Source of the DNA: Clostridiales bacterium
Lineage (GTDB): Bacteria; Bacillota; Clostridia; Lachnospirales; Lachnospiraceae
DNA length: 6,219 nucleotides
Assembly (NCBI GenBank): GCA_019420405.1
Contig: JAHZHF010000186.1
Span: 1-6,219 of the forward strand
Direction of reading: 5' to 3'
Shown one piece after another: positions 1-6,117 of the stretch. Position numbers and translations under genes: made by a program. Each line of letters starts with the position of its first letter. Positions within the stretch are counted from its first letter, which is position 1. Under the pieces are notes generated by a model. The model had not been told where the DNA came from. It searched no databases and saw nothing but the letters and a program-made list of their open reading frames with translations.

Positions 1-116
1 TTTTCCGGATTCCGGAACGGAATATCGAACGGCTGTCTCCCTTTCACAGAATACGTGTCACTAAACATCTACTCCGCTTCCGGATGTATTTTGAAGGAAA
101 ATGTTGATGAACTAAA

Positions 117-130
117 TAGCTGATCAGCTA
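117..130. promoter_or_regulatory. Perfect 14-bp palindrome next to the -35 box
   Basis: TAGCTGATCAGCTA is an uninterrupted perfect palindrome ending one base before the TTGACA box at 132. Dyads of this length in this position are typical binding sites for dimeric regulators. It differs in sequence from the palindrome over the start of transcription, so if it is functional it may bind another protein. No regulator for it is evident in the window. Its role is inferred; the symmetry is directly visible. Confidence 0.45.
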
Positions 131-131
131 C

Positions 132-161
132 TTGACATTTTCCGGAAGTTGCGCATACAAT
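132..161 (+). promoter_or_regulatory. SigA-type promoter of the ABC exporter operon
   Basis: A perfect -35 box TTGACA (132-137) and a near-consensus -10 box TACAAT (156-161) are separated by 18 nt. Transcription would begin near 167-169, giving a leader of about 90 nt before the first gene. The -10 is overlapped by an inverted repeat, so the promoter is probably strong but repressed. No terminator is seen between it and the end of the regulator gene, which supports transcription of all three genes as one operon. Confidence 0.85.
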
Positions 162-179
162 AGTTGTATACACAACCAT
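160..179. promoter_or_regulatory. Probable MarR-family operator over the -10 and transcription start
   Basis: This 20-bp segment is a near-perfect palindrome. The arms ATAGTTGT and ACAACCAT flank the centre ATAC, and 16 of 20 positions match the reverse complement. A second overlapping dyad, ATACAA-TAG-TTGTAT (155-169), is perfect. The site covers the end of the -10 box and the predicted transcription start, so a bound dimer would block RNA polymerase. MarR proteins commonly bind AT-rich palindromes of 16-20 bp in this position, and a MarR gene closes the operon. The pairing of this site with that protein is inferred. Confidence 0.7.
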
Positions 180-240
180 TGCGTGCGCAGTTTGTCTCCG
201 GGACTTATACCGGCAACAGATACTCCCGCGCAGACGATGA

Positions 241-246
241 AAGGAG
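241..246 (+). promoter_or_regulatory. Ribosome binding site for the first ABC gene
   Basis: AAGGAG lies 13 nt before the ATG at 260, a somewhat long spacing. It is the only Shine-Dalgarno-like sequence in the leader and it decides the start. The in-frame GTG at 248 is one base from it, too close to use. The in-frame TTG at 164 has no ribosome binding site and lies before the predicted transcription start. Confidence 0.6.
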
Positions 247-259
247 AGTGCACATATCT

Positions 260-1987
260 ATGATCCGACGTATCTTTTCCTACTCCGGACAATATAAAAA
301 GTATCTTGTTTTTGCAGCTTTGTGTATCACTGCGGAGTCCATGTTTGAGCTTTTGATCCCTCTGATTATGGCGAATATTGTGGACATCGGCGTAGCGTCC
401 GGGGACCGGATCTATATTTTTGAGCAGGGCGCGTGGATGCTTGTCTGCGCGGTTCTTGCGCTTCTTTTGGGGATCGGAAGCGCGAAGTTTGCCGCTCTGG
501 CCGGACAGGGGCTGGGGGCGAATTTAAGAGAGGCCGAATATGCGAAATTCCAGAAGTTTTCTTTTGCGAATGTGGATCACTTTCAGATCTCGTCCCTGGT
601 GACCCGGATGACAAGTGATGTGACGAACATCCAGAACAGTATCTCCGGAGGATTGAGACCGGCGTGCAGAGGTCCGGTTATGCTGGTGGCGGCCACGGCG
701 GTGGCGTTTTCCATCAATGCAGAACTGGCAGTGGTATTTCTGGTGGCGCTTCCTGTTCTGGGAACCTGCCTGTATCTGATTATTAAAAATGTGCGCCCGC
801 TGTATGGGAAGATGCAGGGTGCCATTGATCTTGTAAACAGGATTATACAGGAGAACCTTACCGCAGTTCGCGTGGTGAAGGCTTATGTGCGGGGCGGTTA
901 TGAATGTGAGAAATTTGAGGAGGCAAATACAAACCTGCAGACCCAGTCCGAGCGGGCGTTTAAACTGGCAACCTCTAATATGGCGGCCATGCAGTTCGTC
1001 ATGTACGGAACGATTTTAAGCATTCTCTGGTTTGGCGGAGGCATGATCCGTGTCGGAAGTATGCAGGTGGGAGAGCTGACCGGATTTTTAAGCTATGTTC
1101 TCCAGATCCTGAATTCCCTGATGATGATTTCGAATATTTTTCTGATGCTGACCCGTTCCCTGGCCTCCGGAAAGCGGATTATCGAGGTGCTGGATGAGGA
1201 GATTGACCTGAGAGAGGATAAGGCGAAGGAGATCGAGGTTACGGACGGCGAGATCGAGTTCAGACATGTGTACTTTAAATATAAGAAGGAAGCGGCAGAG
1301 TATGTCCTGTCAGATATTAATCTTCATATCCGTGCAGGGGAGACCGTGGGGATTGTGGGGCAGACCGGATCGGCGAAGACGACCCTGGTTCAGCTCATCC
1401 CCAGACTCTACGATATATCTTCGGGAGAACTGCTCATCGACGGACATCCGGTGGACGAATATCCGCTGAAGCACCTGCGGGATGCTGTGGCGGTTGTACT
1501 GCAGAAAAATACGCTGTTTTCGGGAACGCTCAGAGAGAACCTGCTCTGGGGGGATGAGAACGCCACTCAGGAAGAGATTGAGGAGGCGTGCCGGATCGCC
1601 GGGGCGGATGAGTTCATCGACCGTCTGGAAAAGGGATATGATACCGAGATGGGACAGGGCGGCGTTAATGTATCCGGCGGGCAGAAGCAGCGACTGTGCA
1701 TTGCGCGGGCGATTTTGAAGAAACCGAAAGTCATGATACTGGACGATTCGACGAGCGCGGTGGATACGGCTACGGAGGCACGGATCCGGGGGATGCTGGC
1801 AGAAAAGCTCCCTCATATGACGAAGATCATTATCGCCCAGAGAATCTCGTCTGTACGTCATGCGGACCAGATCGTAGTCCTGGATGACGGGAAGATCCGG
1901 GGGACCGGAACTCACGAGGAACTTCTTGCGGGCAATGAGATATATCAGGAGATTTATGAATCCCAGAAGGAAGGAGCTGATCTGTAA
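260..1987 (+). CDS. Heterodimeric ABC exporter, subunit with the degenerate ATP site
   Basis: This 575-residue half-transporter has an N-terminal six-helix exporter membrane domain (about residues 14-300) and a C-terminal ATPase domain (about 330-570). The visible motifs are Walker A GQTGSAKT (367-374, Lys373), Q-loop Gln415, signature VSGGQ (471-475), Walker B ending ILDD (Asp495) and D-loop SAVD (499-502). The catalytic Glu after Walker B is Asp496 and the switch His is Gln527 (IIIAQR). This matches the degenerate subunit of LmrCD/BmrCD/TM287-288-type exporters, which pump drugs or other amphipathic molecules out across the cytoplasmic membrane. Its intact VSGGQ would complete the competent site of the partner encoded next. 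The reading frame is open upstream to a TTG at 164, but that lies in the promoter region, so the ATG at 260 is preferred. The stop overlaps the next start by one base. The substrate cannot be told from sequence. Confidence 0.93.
   Translation: MIRRIFSYSGQYKKYLVFAALCITAESMFELLIPLIMANIVDIGVASGDRIYIFEQGAWMLVCAVLALLLGIGSAKFAALAGQGLGANLREAEYAKFQKFSFANVDHFQISSLVTRMTSDVTNIQNSISGGLRPACRGPVMLVAATAVAFSINAELAVVFLVALPVLGTCLYLIIKNVRPLYGKMQGAIDLVNRIIQENLTAVRVVKAYVRGGYECEKFEEANTNLQTQSERAFKLATSNMAAMQFVMYGTILSILWFGGGMIRVGSMQVGELTGFLSYVLQILNSLMMISNIFLMLTRSLASGKRIIEVLDEEIDLREDKAKEIEVTDGEIEFRHVYFKYKKEAAEYVLSDINLHIRAGETVGIVGQTGSAKTTLVQLIPRLYDISSGELLIDGHPVDEYPLKHLRDAVAVVLQKNTLFSGTLRENLLWGDENATQEEIEEACRIAGADEFIDRLEKGYDTEMGQGGVNVSGGQKQRLCIARAILKKPKVMILDDSTSAVDTATEARIRGMLAEKLPHMTKIIIAQRISSVRHADQIVVLDDGKIRGTGTHEELLAGNEIYQEIYESQKEGADL
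1971..1976 (+). promoter_or_regulatory. Ribosome binding site for the second ABC gene, inside the first
   Basis: AAGGAG lies 10 nt before the ATG at 1987, within the last codons of the upstream gene. With the TAATG stop/start overlap it implies translational coupling, which would help make the two subunits in equal amounts. Confidence 0.7.
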
Positions 1988-3858
1988 TGGCAAAAAATAC
2001 AGGATACAAACGGCCGAAAAACACGAAAAAAGCTTTAAAAGAACTGCTCCATTACATGGGATACCACAGATGGCTCCTCTTTGTGGTGGCGCTGCTCGTA
2101 TGCGTCAGCACTGCGGCCAGCGTGGCGGGAACATACCTGCTCAAACCGGTGATCAACAACTTTATTCTGCCGGGAGATAAAACGGGGCTTCTCCATGCCA
2201 TTTTTGGAATGGGAATCATGTACCTGTGCGGGGCACTTTCTACGCTGGGATACAACCGGCTGATGGTGAAGACGTCCCAGAAGGTGGTGGCGGATATCAG
2301 ACGGGATCTCTTCGCGCATGTGCAGACGCTGCCGCTTAGGTATTTCGACGCGCACACCCACGGGGAACTGATGAGCAGGTTTACGAACGATGTGGATACG
2401 GTTCAGGAGGCGTTAAATAACAGCTTCACCCTGGTGATTCAGAATTCCCTGACGCTGACCGGGACAGTGGTGATGCTGCTTGTGCTCAATGTGAACATGT
2501 CACTGATTGTGATCGTGTTCCTGGGTATTATGTTTTTCTTTATTAAATGGAACGGAAAACGTAGCAGGAAATATTACGACAGACAGCAGGCGTTCCTGGC
2601 CGACATCAACGGATTTGTGGAAGAGATGGCGGCAGGACAGAAGGTGGAGAAGGTCTTCAACCACGAAGAGCAGGATATGAAGACGTTCCGGGAGAAAAAC
2701 GAGGCGCTTCGGAAGGCGTCTACAAAAGCACTGGGATATTCCGGAATGATGATTCCGAGTATCGTGGCACTCTCGTATGCCAACTACGCGGTCTCTGCCT
2801 GTGTGGGCGGCCTGTTAGCCATCGCGGGGCTGATGGATCTGGGAAGCCTGGCGGCCTATCTTGTCTATGTGCGTCAGAGCGCTATGCCGCTGAACCAGTT
2901 TACCCAGCAGGTGAATTTTATCCTGTCCGCGCTGGCAGGTGCGGAGCGCATCTTTGAGATGATGCATGAGGAGCCGGAGACCGACGAGGGGGCGGTGCGG
3001 CTTGTGAAAGTCAGAAGGACACCGGACGGAAAACTTACAGAGTGTGTCCAGACAGAAGCGCACACAAAGGTAGAAACGCACGATGAGTTCGCCTGGAAGG
3101 ATGAAAGCGGGAACCTGACTCTTCTTAAGGGCGACGTAAGATTTGAGAACGTTACGTTCGGCTATGTCCCCGGGAAAAAAGTGCTGGGCGGAATCAGTCT
3201 TTACGCGAAGCCGGGACAGAAGATCGCGTTCGTGGGTTCTACAGGAGCGGGGAAGACGACCATTATTAATCTGATTAACAGGTTCTATGAGATTCAGGGA
3301 GGAAGAATCCTGTATGACGGTATCGACATCCGTGATATCAGAAAGGATGATCTGCGCCGCTCGCTTGCTATGGTGATTCAGGATACCCATCTCTTTACGG
3401 GGACGATCGCGGATAATATCCGTTATGGAAATCTGGATGCATCCGATGAGGAAGTGCTGGAAGCCGCCAGGCTGGCTAATGCGGACTCCTTCATACGAAG
3501 ACTGCCGGACGGGTATCAGACGATGCTTTACAGTGACGGGAGCAATCTCTCCCAGGGACAGCGGCAGCTTCTGGCGATTGCCCGCGCTGCGGTGGCTCAT
3601 CCGCCCGTATTGATTCTCGACGAAGCGACATCTTCCATAGATACAAGGACGGAGCGGCTGATCGAAAAGGGAATGGATGCACTTATGGAAGGAAGAACAG
3701 TTTTTGTTATTGCGCACCGTCTTTCAACTGTGCGGAATTCAAAGGCGATCATGGTGCTGGAGCACGGCAAGATCATCGAGAGAGGAGATCATGAGGATTT
3801 GGTCAGACAGGGCGGAAGATATTACCAGCTCTATACCGGAGCATGTGAACTGGAATAG
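1987..3858 (+). CDS. Heterodimeric ABC exporter, subunit with the competent ATP site
   Basis: This 623-residue half-transporter has a six-helix membrane domain (about residues 28-315) and an ATPase domain (about 384-615). The motifs are Walker A GSTGAGKTT (417-425, Lys423), Q-loop Gln465, Walker B VLILDE with Asp545 and catalytic Glu546, D-loop SSID (549-552) and switch His577. The signature is LSQGQ (521-525), with Gln in place of the first Gly. That altered signature would face the degenerate Walker site of the partner, while its own catalytic residues pair with the partner's normal VSGGQ. This is the known asymmetry of TM287/288, LmrCD and BmrCD. The linker between the membrane and ATPase domains is enlarged by roughly 35 charged residues relative to the partner (about 330-383). 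The protein acts in the cytoplasmic membrane as the other half of the same exporter. The drug-export role is inferred from family and the adjacent MarR gene. Confidence 0.94.
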   Translation: MAKNTGYKRPKNTKKALKELLHYMGYHRWLLFVVALLVCVSTAASVAGTYLLKPVINNFILPGDKTGLLHAIFGMGIMYLCGALSTLGYNRLMVKTSQKVVADIRRDLFAHVQTLPLRYFDAHTHGELMSRFTNDVDTVQEALNNSFTLVIQNSLTLTGTVVMLLVLNVNMSLIVIVFLGIMFFFIKWNGKRSRKYYDRQQAFLADINGFVEEMAAGQKVEKVFNHEEQDMKTFREKNEALRKASTKALGYSGMMIPSIVALSYANYAVSACVGGLLAIAGLMDLGSLAAYLVYVRQSAMPLNQFTQQVNFILSALAGAERIFEMMHEEPETDEGAVRLVKVRRTPDGKLTECVQTEAHTKVETHDEFAWKDESGNLTLLKGDVRFENVTFGYVPGKKVLGGISLYAKPGQKIAFVGSTGAGKTTIINLINRFYEIQGGRILYDGIDIRDIRKDDLRRSLAMVIQDTHLFTGTIADNIRYGNLDASDEEVLEAARLANADSFIRRLPDGYQTMLYSDGSNLSQGQRQLLAIARAAVAHPPVLILDEATSSIDTRTERLIEKGMDALMEGRTVFVIAHRLSTVRNSKAIMVLEHGKIIERGDHEDLVRQGGRYYQLYTGACELE

Positions 3859-3867
3859 AGGGGAGTC

Positions 3868-3875
3868 AGGAGGAG
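3868..3875 (+). promoter_or_regulatory. Strong ribosome binding site of the MarR gene
   Basis: AGGAGGAG lies seven bases before the ATG at 3883, an ideal spacing. It sits within the 24-nt gap after the second ABC gene, so the regulator is translated independently while sharing the transcript. Confidence 0.8.
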
Positions 3876-3882
3876 TGAAAAA

Positions 3883-4344
3883 ATGAAACAGAAACTCAGA
3901 GAAACATTATATCAGATAGAATTACTCAAAAGGAAAAGAGTACAAGAGTTTCTTATAGCAATCGGACTCACGCCGGGACTGGGGCAGGCGAGGATCCTTT
4001 CATATCTGGATACGCATCCTCCGGTATCACAGAGGGAGATCGCGGATGCATGTATGCTGGATGTGACGACCATGTCCCGGGCGCTTGACAAGATGGAGAA
4101 GCAGGGAATCATATTAAGAGAGCGAGACCCGCATTGCCGGAGGTCCTACAGGATTACTCTGACGGTGCGGGGGAAGGAGAAAGCCCGGGAGGTAAGGGAT
4201 GGATTTCGGGAAGTGGAGGATATATTGTGCGCAGGATTTGATGAGAAAGAGATTGAGGAACTCACAGAAAAACTCGTAAGGATGAAAGAAAACCTGCGGA
4301 GGGATGCGCAGGATGGGGCAGAAGAGCAGAACAGGACCGGCTGA
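3883..4344 (+). CDS. MarR-family transcriptional regulator
   Basis: This 153-residue protein has the MarR layout. N- and C-terminal helices (about 3-30 and 105-140) would form the dimer interface. Between them is a winged helix-turn-helix: VSQREIADACML (48-59) leads into the recognition helix VTTMSRALDKMEKQG (61-75). The wing contains ERDPHCRRSYRITLT (80-94), matching the family pattern of a charged, Arg-rich turn followed by a strand ending in LT. MarR proteins bind palindromic operators as dimers and release DNA on binding phenolic or drug-like ligands, or on cysteine oxidation. Cysteines are at 57, 85 and 116, with Cys85 in the wing itself. The gene lies 24 nt after the exporter genes on the same transcript, and the best operator candidate is at 160-179, implying autorepression of the operon. 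The acidic, polar tail after about 140 is probably disordered. An activator role is possible but less likely, since the operator overlaps the -10. Confidence 0.92.
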   Translation: MKQKLRETLYQIELLKRKRVQEFLIAIGLTPGLGQARILSYLDTHPPVSQREIADACMLDVTTMSRALDKMEKQGIILRERDPHCRRSYRITLTVRGKEKAREVRDGFREVEDILCAGFDEKEIEELTEKLVRMKENLRRDAQDGAEEQNRTG

Positions 4345-4474
4345 CAGACACGGACCGGGACAGCAGAGGTATAAAACGGATGGCAAAATGCATGAAACAG
4401 AAGTTCAAATTTCATATAAAAGGACAAAAACGGTATAAAAACGTTGAAAATAACACAAAAAATGCAAGAAACCA
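4345..4474. other. Intergenic stretch between the regulator and the aminotransferase promoter
   Basis: No gene and no GC-rich hairpin followed by a T-run is seen, so some read-through from the exporter operon into the aminotransferase gene is possible. Two short direct repeats are visible: GGACCGG at 4334-4340 (still inside the regulator gene) and 4352-4358, and GGTATAAAA at 4368-4376 and 4432-4440. A weak dyad, ATGAAA (4392-4397) with TTTCAT (4410-4415), has no clear role. From about 4370 the DNA turns A-rich, as is common upstream of strong promoters. Confidence 0.5.
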
Positions 4475-4503
4475 TTGACGAACCATCAAAAATTATATAC
4501 AAT
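4475..4503 (+). promoter_or_regulatory. SigA-type promoter of the aminotransferase gene
   Basis: TTGACG (4475-4480) and TACAAT (4498-4503) are separated by 17 nt, the optimal spacing, and preceded by A-rich DNA. Transcription would start near 4510, leaving a short leader of about 33 nt. The nine bases ATACAATAG around the -10 are identical to those at the exporter promoter, but here no palindrome follows, so the MarR site is not repeated. No T-box or riboswitch fits in so short a leader. Confidence 0.82.
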
Positions 4504-4528
4504 AGCACTCAGCGAGTAAAAAAAGAGT

Positions 4529-4535
4529 GGAGGAG
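4529..4535 (+). promoter_or_regulatory. Ribosome binding site of the aminotransferase gene
   Basis: GGAGGAG lies seven bases before the ATG at 4543. It fixes the start there rather than at the in-frame TTG at 4444, which lies upstream of the promoter. Confidence 0.85.
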
Positions 4536-4542
4536 TCCTGCA

Positions 4543-5832
4543 ATGACTGCATACAAAGATTTAAGTAGGGAAGAGTTATTGGAACTGAAAAGCGGGCTGG
4601 AGGCCCGGTTTGAGGAAGTGAAGGCGAAAGGCCTGAAGCTTGACATGTCCAGAGGAAAACCGTCTGCGGATCAGCTCAATCTGTCCATGGGGATGATGGA
4701 TGTGTTAAACAGCAGCGCGAACCTGATCTGTGAGGATGGCGTGGACTGCCGTAACTACGGCGGGCTCGACGGGATCGCTGAGGCGAAACAGCTTCTTGCA
4801 GATATGATGGAAGTGCCAAAGGATAACGTAATTATCTTCGGAAATTCAAGCCTGAATGTAATGTATGATACTGTAGCGCGTGCGATGACTCACGGTGTTA
4901 TGGGAAGCACTCCGTGGTGCAGGCTGGAGAAAGTGAAGTTCTTATGTCCGGTTCCGGGATATGACAGACATTTTGCGATTACAGAGCACTTTGGCATTGA
5001 GATGGTCAATGTGCCGATGACTCCGACAGGCCCGGATATGGATATGGTAGAGAAACTGGTGAGTGAAGACCCGGCAGTGAAGGGAATCTGGTGTGTGCCG
5101 AAATACTCAAATCCCCAGGGAATCACATACTCTGACGAGACAGTATACCGTTTCGCAAACTTAAAACCTGCGGCAGAAGATTTCCGTATCTACTGGGATA
5201 ACGCATACTGCGTACATCACCTGTATGAGGATAAGCAGGACTACCTGATCGAGATTTTGTCCGAGTGTAAGAAGGCCGGAAATCCGGATATGGTATACAA
5301 GTTTTCATCCACGTCAAAGATCAGCTTCCCGGGATCCGGTATCGCGGCGATTGCTGCATCTGAGGCGAACCTGAAAGATATCCGTGACATGCTGAAATAT
5401 CAGACCATCGGACATGACAAAGTAAACCAGCTCCGCCATGTGCGATTCTTCAAAGATGTACACGGCATTGTGGAGCATATGAAGAAACATGCGGACATCA
5501 TGCGTCCGAAGTTTGAGGCCGTAATCGAGGTGCTCGAGCGCGAGCTGGGCGGTCTGGAGATCGGCTCCTGGATCAAACCGCTGGGCGGATACTTCATCTC
5601 CTTTGATGCGATGGACGGATGTGCGAAAGCCATCGTTGCGAAGGCGAAGGAGGCAGGGCTTGTGATGACAGGCGCGGGCGCAACGTTCCCGTATGGCAAA
5701 GATCCGCACGACAGCAATATTCGTATCGCGCCGTCCTATCCGACGCCGGAAGAGCTGGCTGTAGCGGCTGATATATTCGTGCTCAGTGTGAAACTGGTGA
5801 GCATCGATAAGATCCTTGCGGAGAAATCGTGA
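4543..5832 (+). CDS. PLP-dependent aspartate aminotransferase, subgroup Ic type
   Basis: This 429-residue fold-type I aminotransferase most resembles the MocR-like/alanine-glyoxylate family (PF12897), whose characterised members are subgroup Ic aspartate aminotransferases. These exchange the amino group between aspartate and 2-oxoglutarate in the cytoplasm. Visible landmarks are NYGGLDG (71-77), a cofactor-phosphate loop GNSSLN (100-105), PGYDRHF (138-144) with Tyr140 placed to stack on the cofactor, KYSNPQG (187-193) with Asn190, YWDNAY (217-222) with Asp219 and Tyr222, the Schiff-base Lys259 in SSTSKISFPGSG, and IRIAPS (393-398) with Arg394 for the substrate carboxylate. The Arg usually found seven or eight residues after the Lys in other class I enzymes is absent (GSGIAAI follows). 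Length and C-terminus are normal, so the gene is intact. It has its own promoter and is likely not part of the exporter operon's function. Substrate specificity beyond aspartate is not certain from sequence. Confidence 0.88.
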   Translation: MTAYKDLSREELLELKSGLEARFEEVKAKGLKLDMSRGKPSADQLNLSMGMMDVLNSSANLICEDGVDCRNYGGLDGIAEAKQLLADMMEVPKDNVIIFGNSSLNVMYDTVARAMTHGVMGSTPWCRLEKVKFLCPVPGYDRHFAITEHFGIEMVNVPMTPTGPDMDMVEKLVSEDPAVKGIWCVPKYSNPQGITYSDETVYRFANLKPAAEDFRIYWDNAYCVHHLYEDKQDYLIEILSECKKAGNPDMVYKFSSTSKISFPGSGIAAIAASEANLKDIRDMLKYQTIGHDKVNQLRHVRFFKDVHGIVEHMKKHADIMRPKFEAVIEVLERELGGLEIGSWIKPLGGYFISFDAMDGCAKAIVAKAKEAGLVMTGAGATFPYGKDPHDSNIRIAPSYPTPEELAVAADIFVLSVKLVSIDKILAEKS

Positions 5833-5835
5833 TCT

Positions 5836-6053
5836 GCAGCTATTTATATCATTAACTCCTGTATGAAAAACGTCCGAAAACAGGGGCGATTCTCAAACGA
5901 ATTCTGCAGGGATGGAGGATGACTCAGGACTTCGCTCCAGGGAAATTCCCTTCCGAAGGCGCCCCTCGCCATCCTCCATCCCCGCAGAATTTTTCTCGAA
6001 ATGGGGCTGTTTTCTGAGCTTTTCAAGACGGAAGTCAGTGAATATATAGCTGC
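5836..6053. repeat. 218-bp long imperfect inverted repeat, possible non-autonomous mobile element
   Basis: The element starts with GCAGCTAT (5836-5843) and ends with its exact complement ATAGCTGC (6046-6053). Inner blocks also pair: GAAAACAG (5876-5883) with CTGTTTTC (6007-6014), and a 22-base arm at 5900-5921 with 5970-5991, where 21 of 22 positions match. The 48-nt apical part (5922-5969) contains two further small dyads, GGGAAATTCCC and CCTTCCGAAGG. The whole would fold into one long hairpin on either strand. It begins three bases after the aminotransferase stop. There is no transposase and no obvious target duplication at the ends. It could be a MITE-like element, a dispersed intergenic repeat, or a structured 3' region of the mRNA. 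The pairing is seen; the nature is inferred. Confidence 0.75.
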
Positions 6054-6057
6054 CCAA

Positions 6058-6117
6058 AGAAGCAGGCGCGGCCTGGAGATCTTTCGAGTTGGAAAGTCTT
6101 CCAGCCGCGCCACTTCT
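6058..6117. repeat. Strong GC-rich hairpin, possible terminator or part of the repeat element
   Basis: AGAAG (6058-6062) pairs with CTTCT (6113-6117), GGCGCGGC (6065-6072) with GCCGCGCC (6104-6111), TGGA with TCCA inside that, and CTTTC (6081-6085) with GAAAG (6092-6096), around a six-base loop GAGTTG. Only a few bulged bases interrupt it. On the + strand it is followed by GCATTTTC, a weak T-run, so it could end the aminotransferase transcript, but it is longer than usual for an intrinsic terminator. It lies only four bases beyond the 218-bp inverted repeat and may belong to the same element. Confidence 0.6.

Noticed and set aside
1..123. Possible 3' end of an upstream gene, frame open from base 1 to TGA at 121
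   Set aside because: Only 40 codons (ending KENVDELNS), with no recognisable motif, and a second frame is also open for about 100 bases; it cannot be told from non-coding DNA.
3..147. Repeated TTCCGGA at 3, 10, 78 and 140, two of them TTCCGGAA palindromes
   Set aside because: The TCCGGA word is frequent across the whole window, including inside genes, so clustering here is probably compositional.
164..259. N-terminal extension of the first ABC protein from TTG at 164
   Set aside because: The TTG has no ribosome binding site, lies inside the operator and ahead of the predicted transcription start, and the added residues do not resemble exporter N-termini.
1310..1993. Minus-strand 227-codon reading frame
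   Set aside because: It is opposite the ATPase domain of the first ABC gene and has no recognisable domain; antisense shadow.
2815..3717. Minus-strand 300-codon reading frame
   Set aside because: It lies wholly opposite the ATPase part of the second ABC gene, whose motifs are intact, and shows no family features.
4497..4505. ATACAATAG shared between both promoters as a possible common regulator half-site
   Set aside because: The shared bases are mostly the -10 box itself, and the second promoter lacks the opposite half of the palindrome.
4444..4542. N-terminal extension of the aminotransferase from TTG at 4444
   Set aside because: It contains the promoter boxes and precedes the strong GGAGGAG; the ATG at 4543 gives the usual family length.
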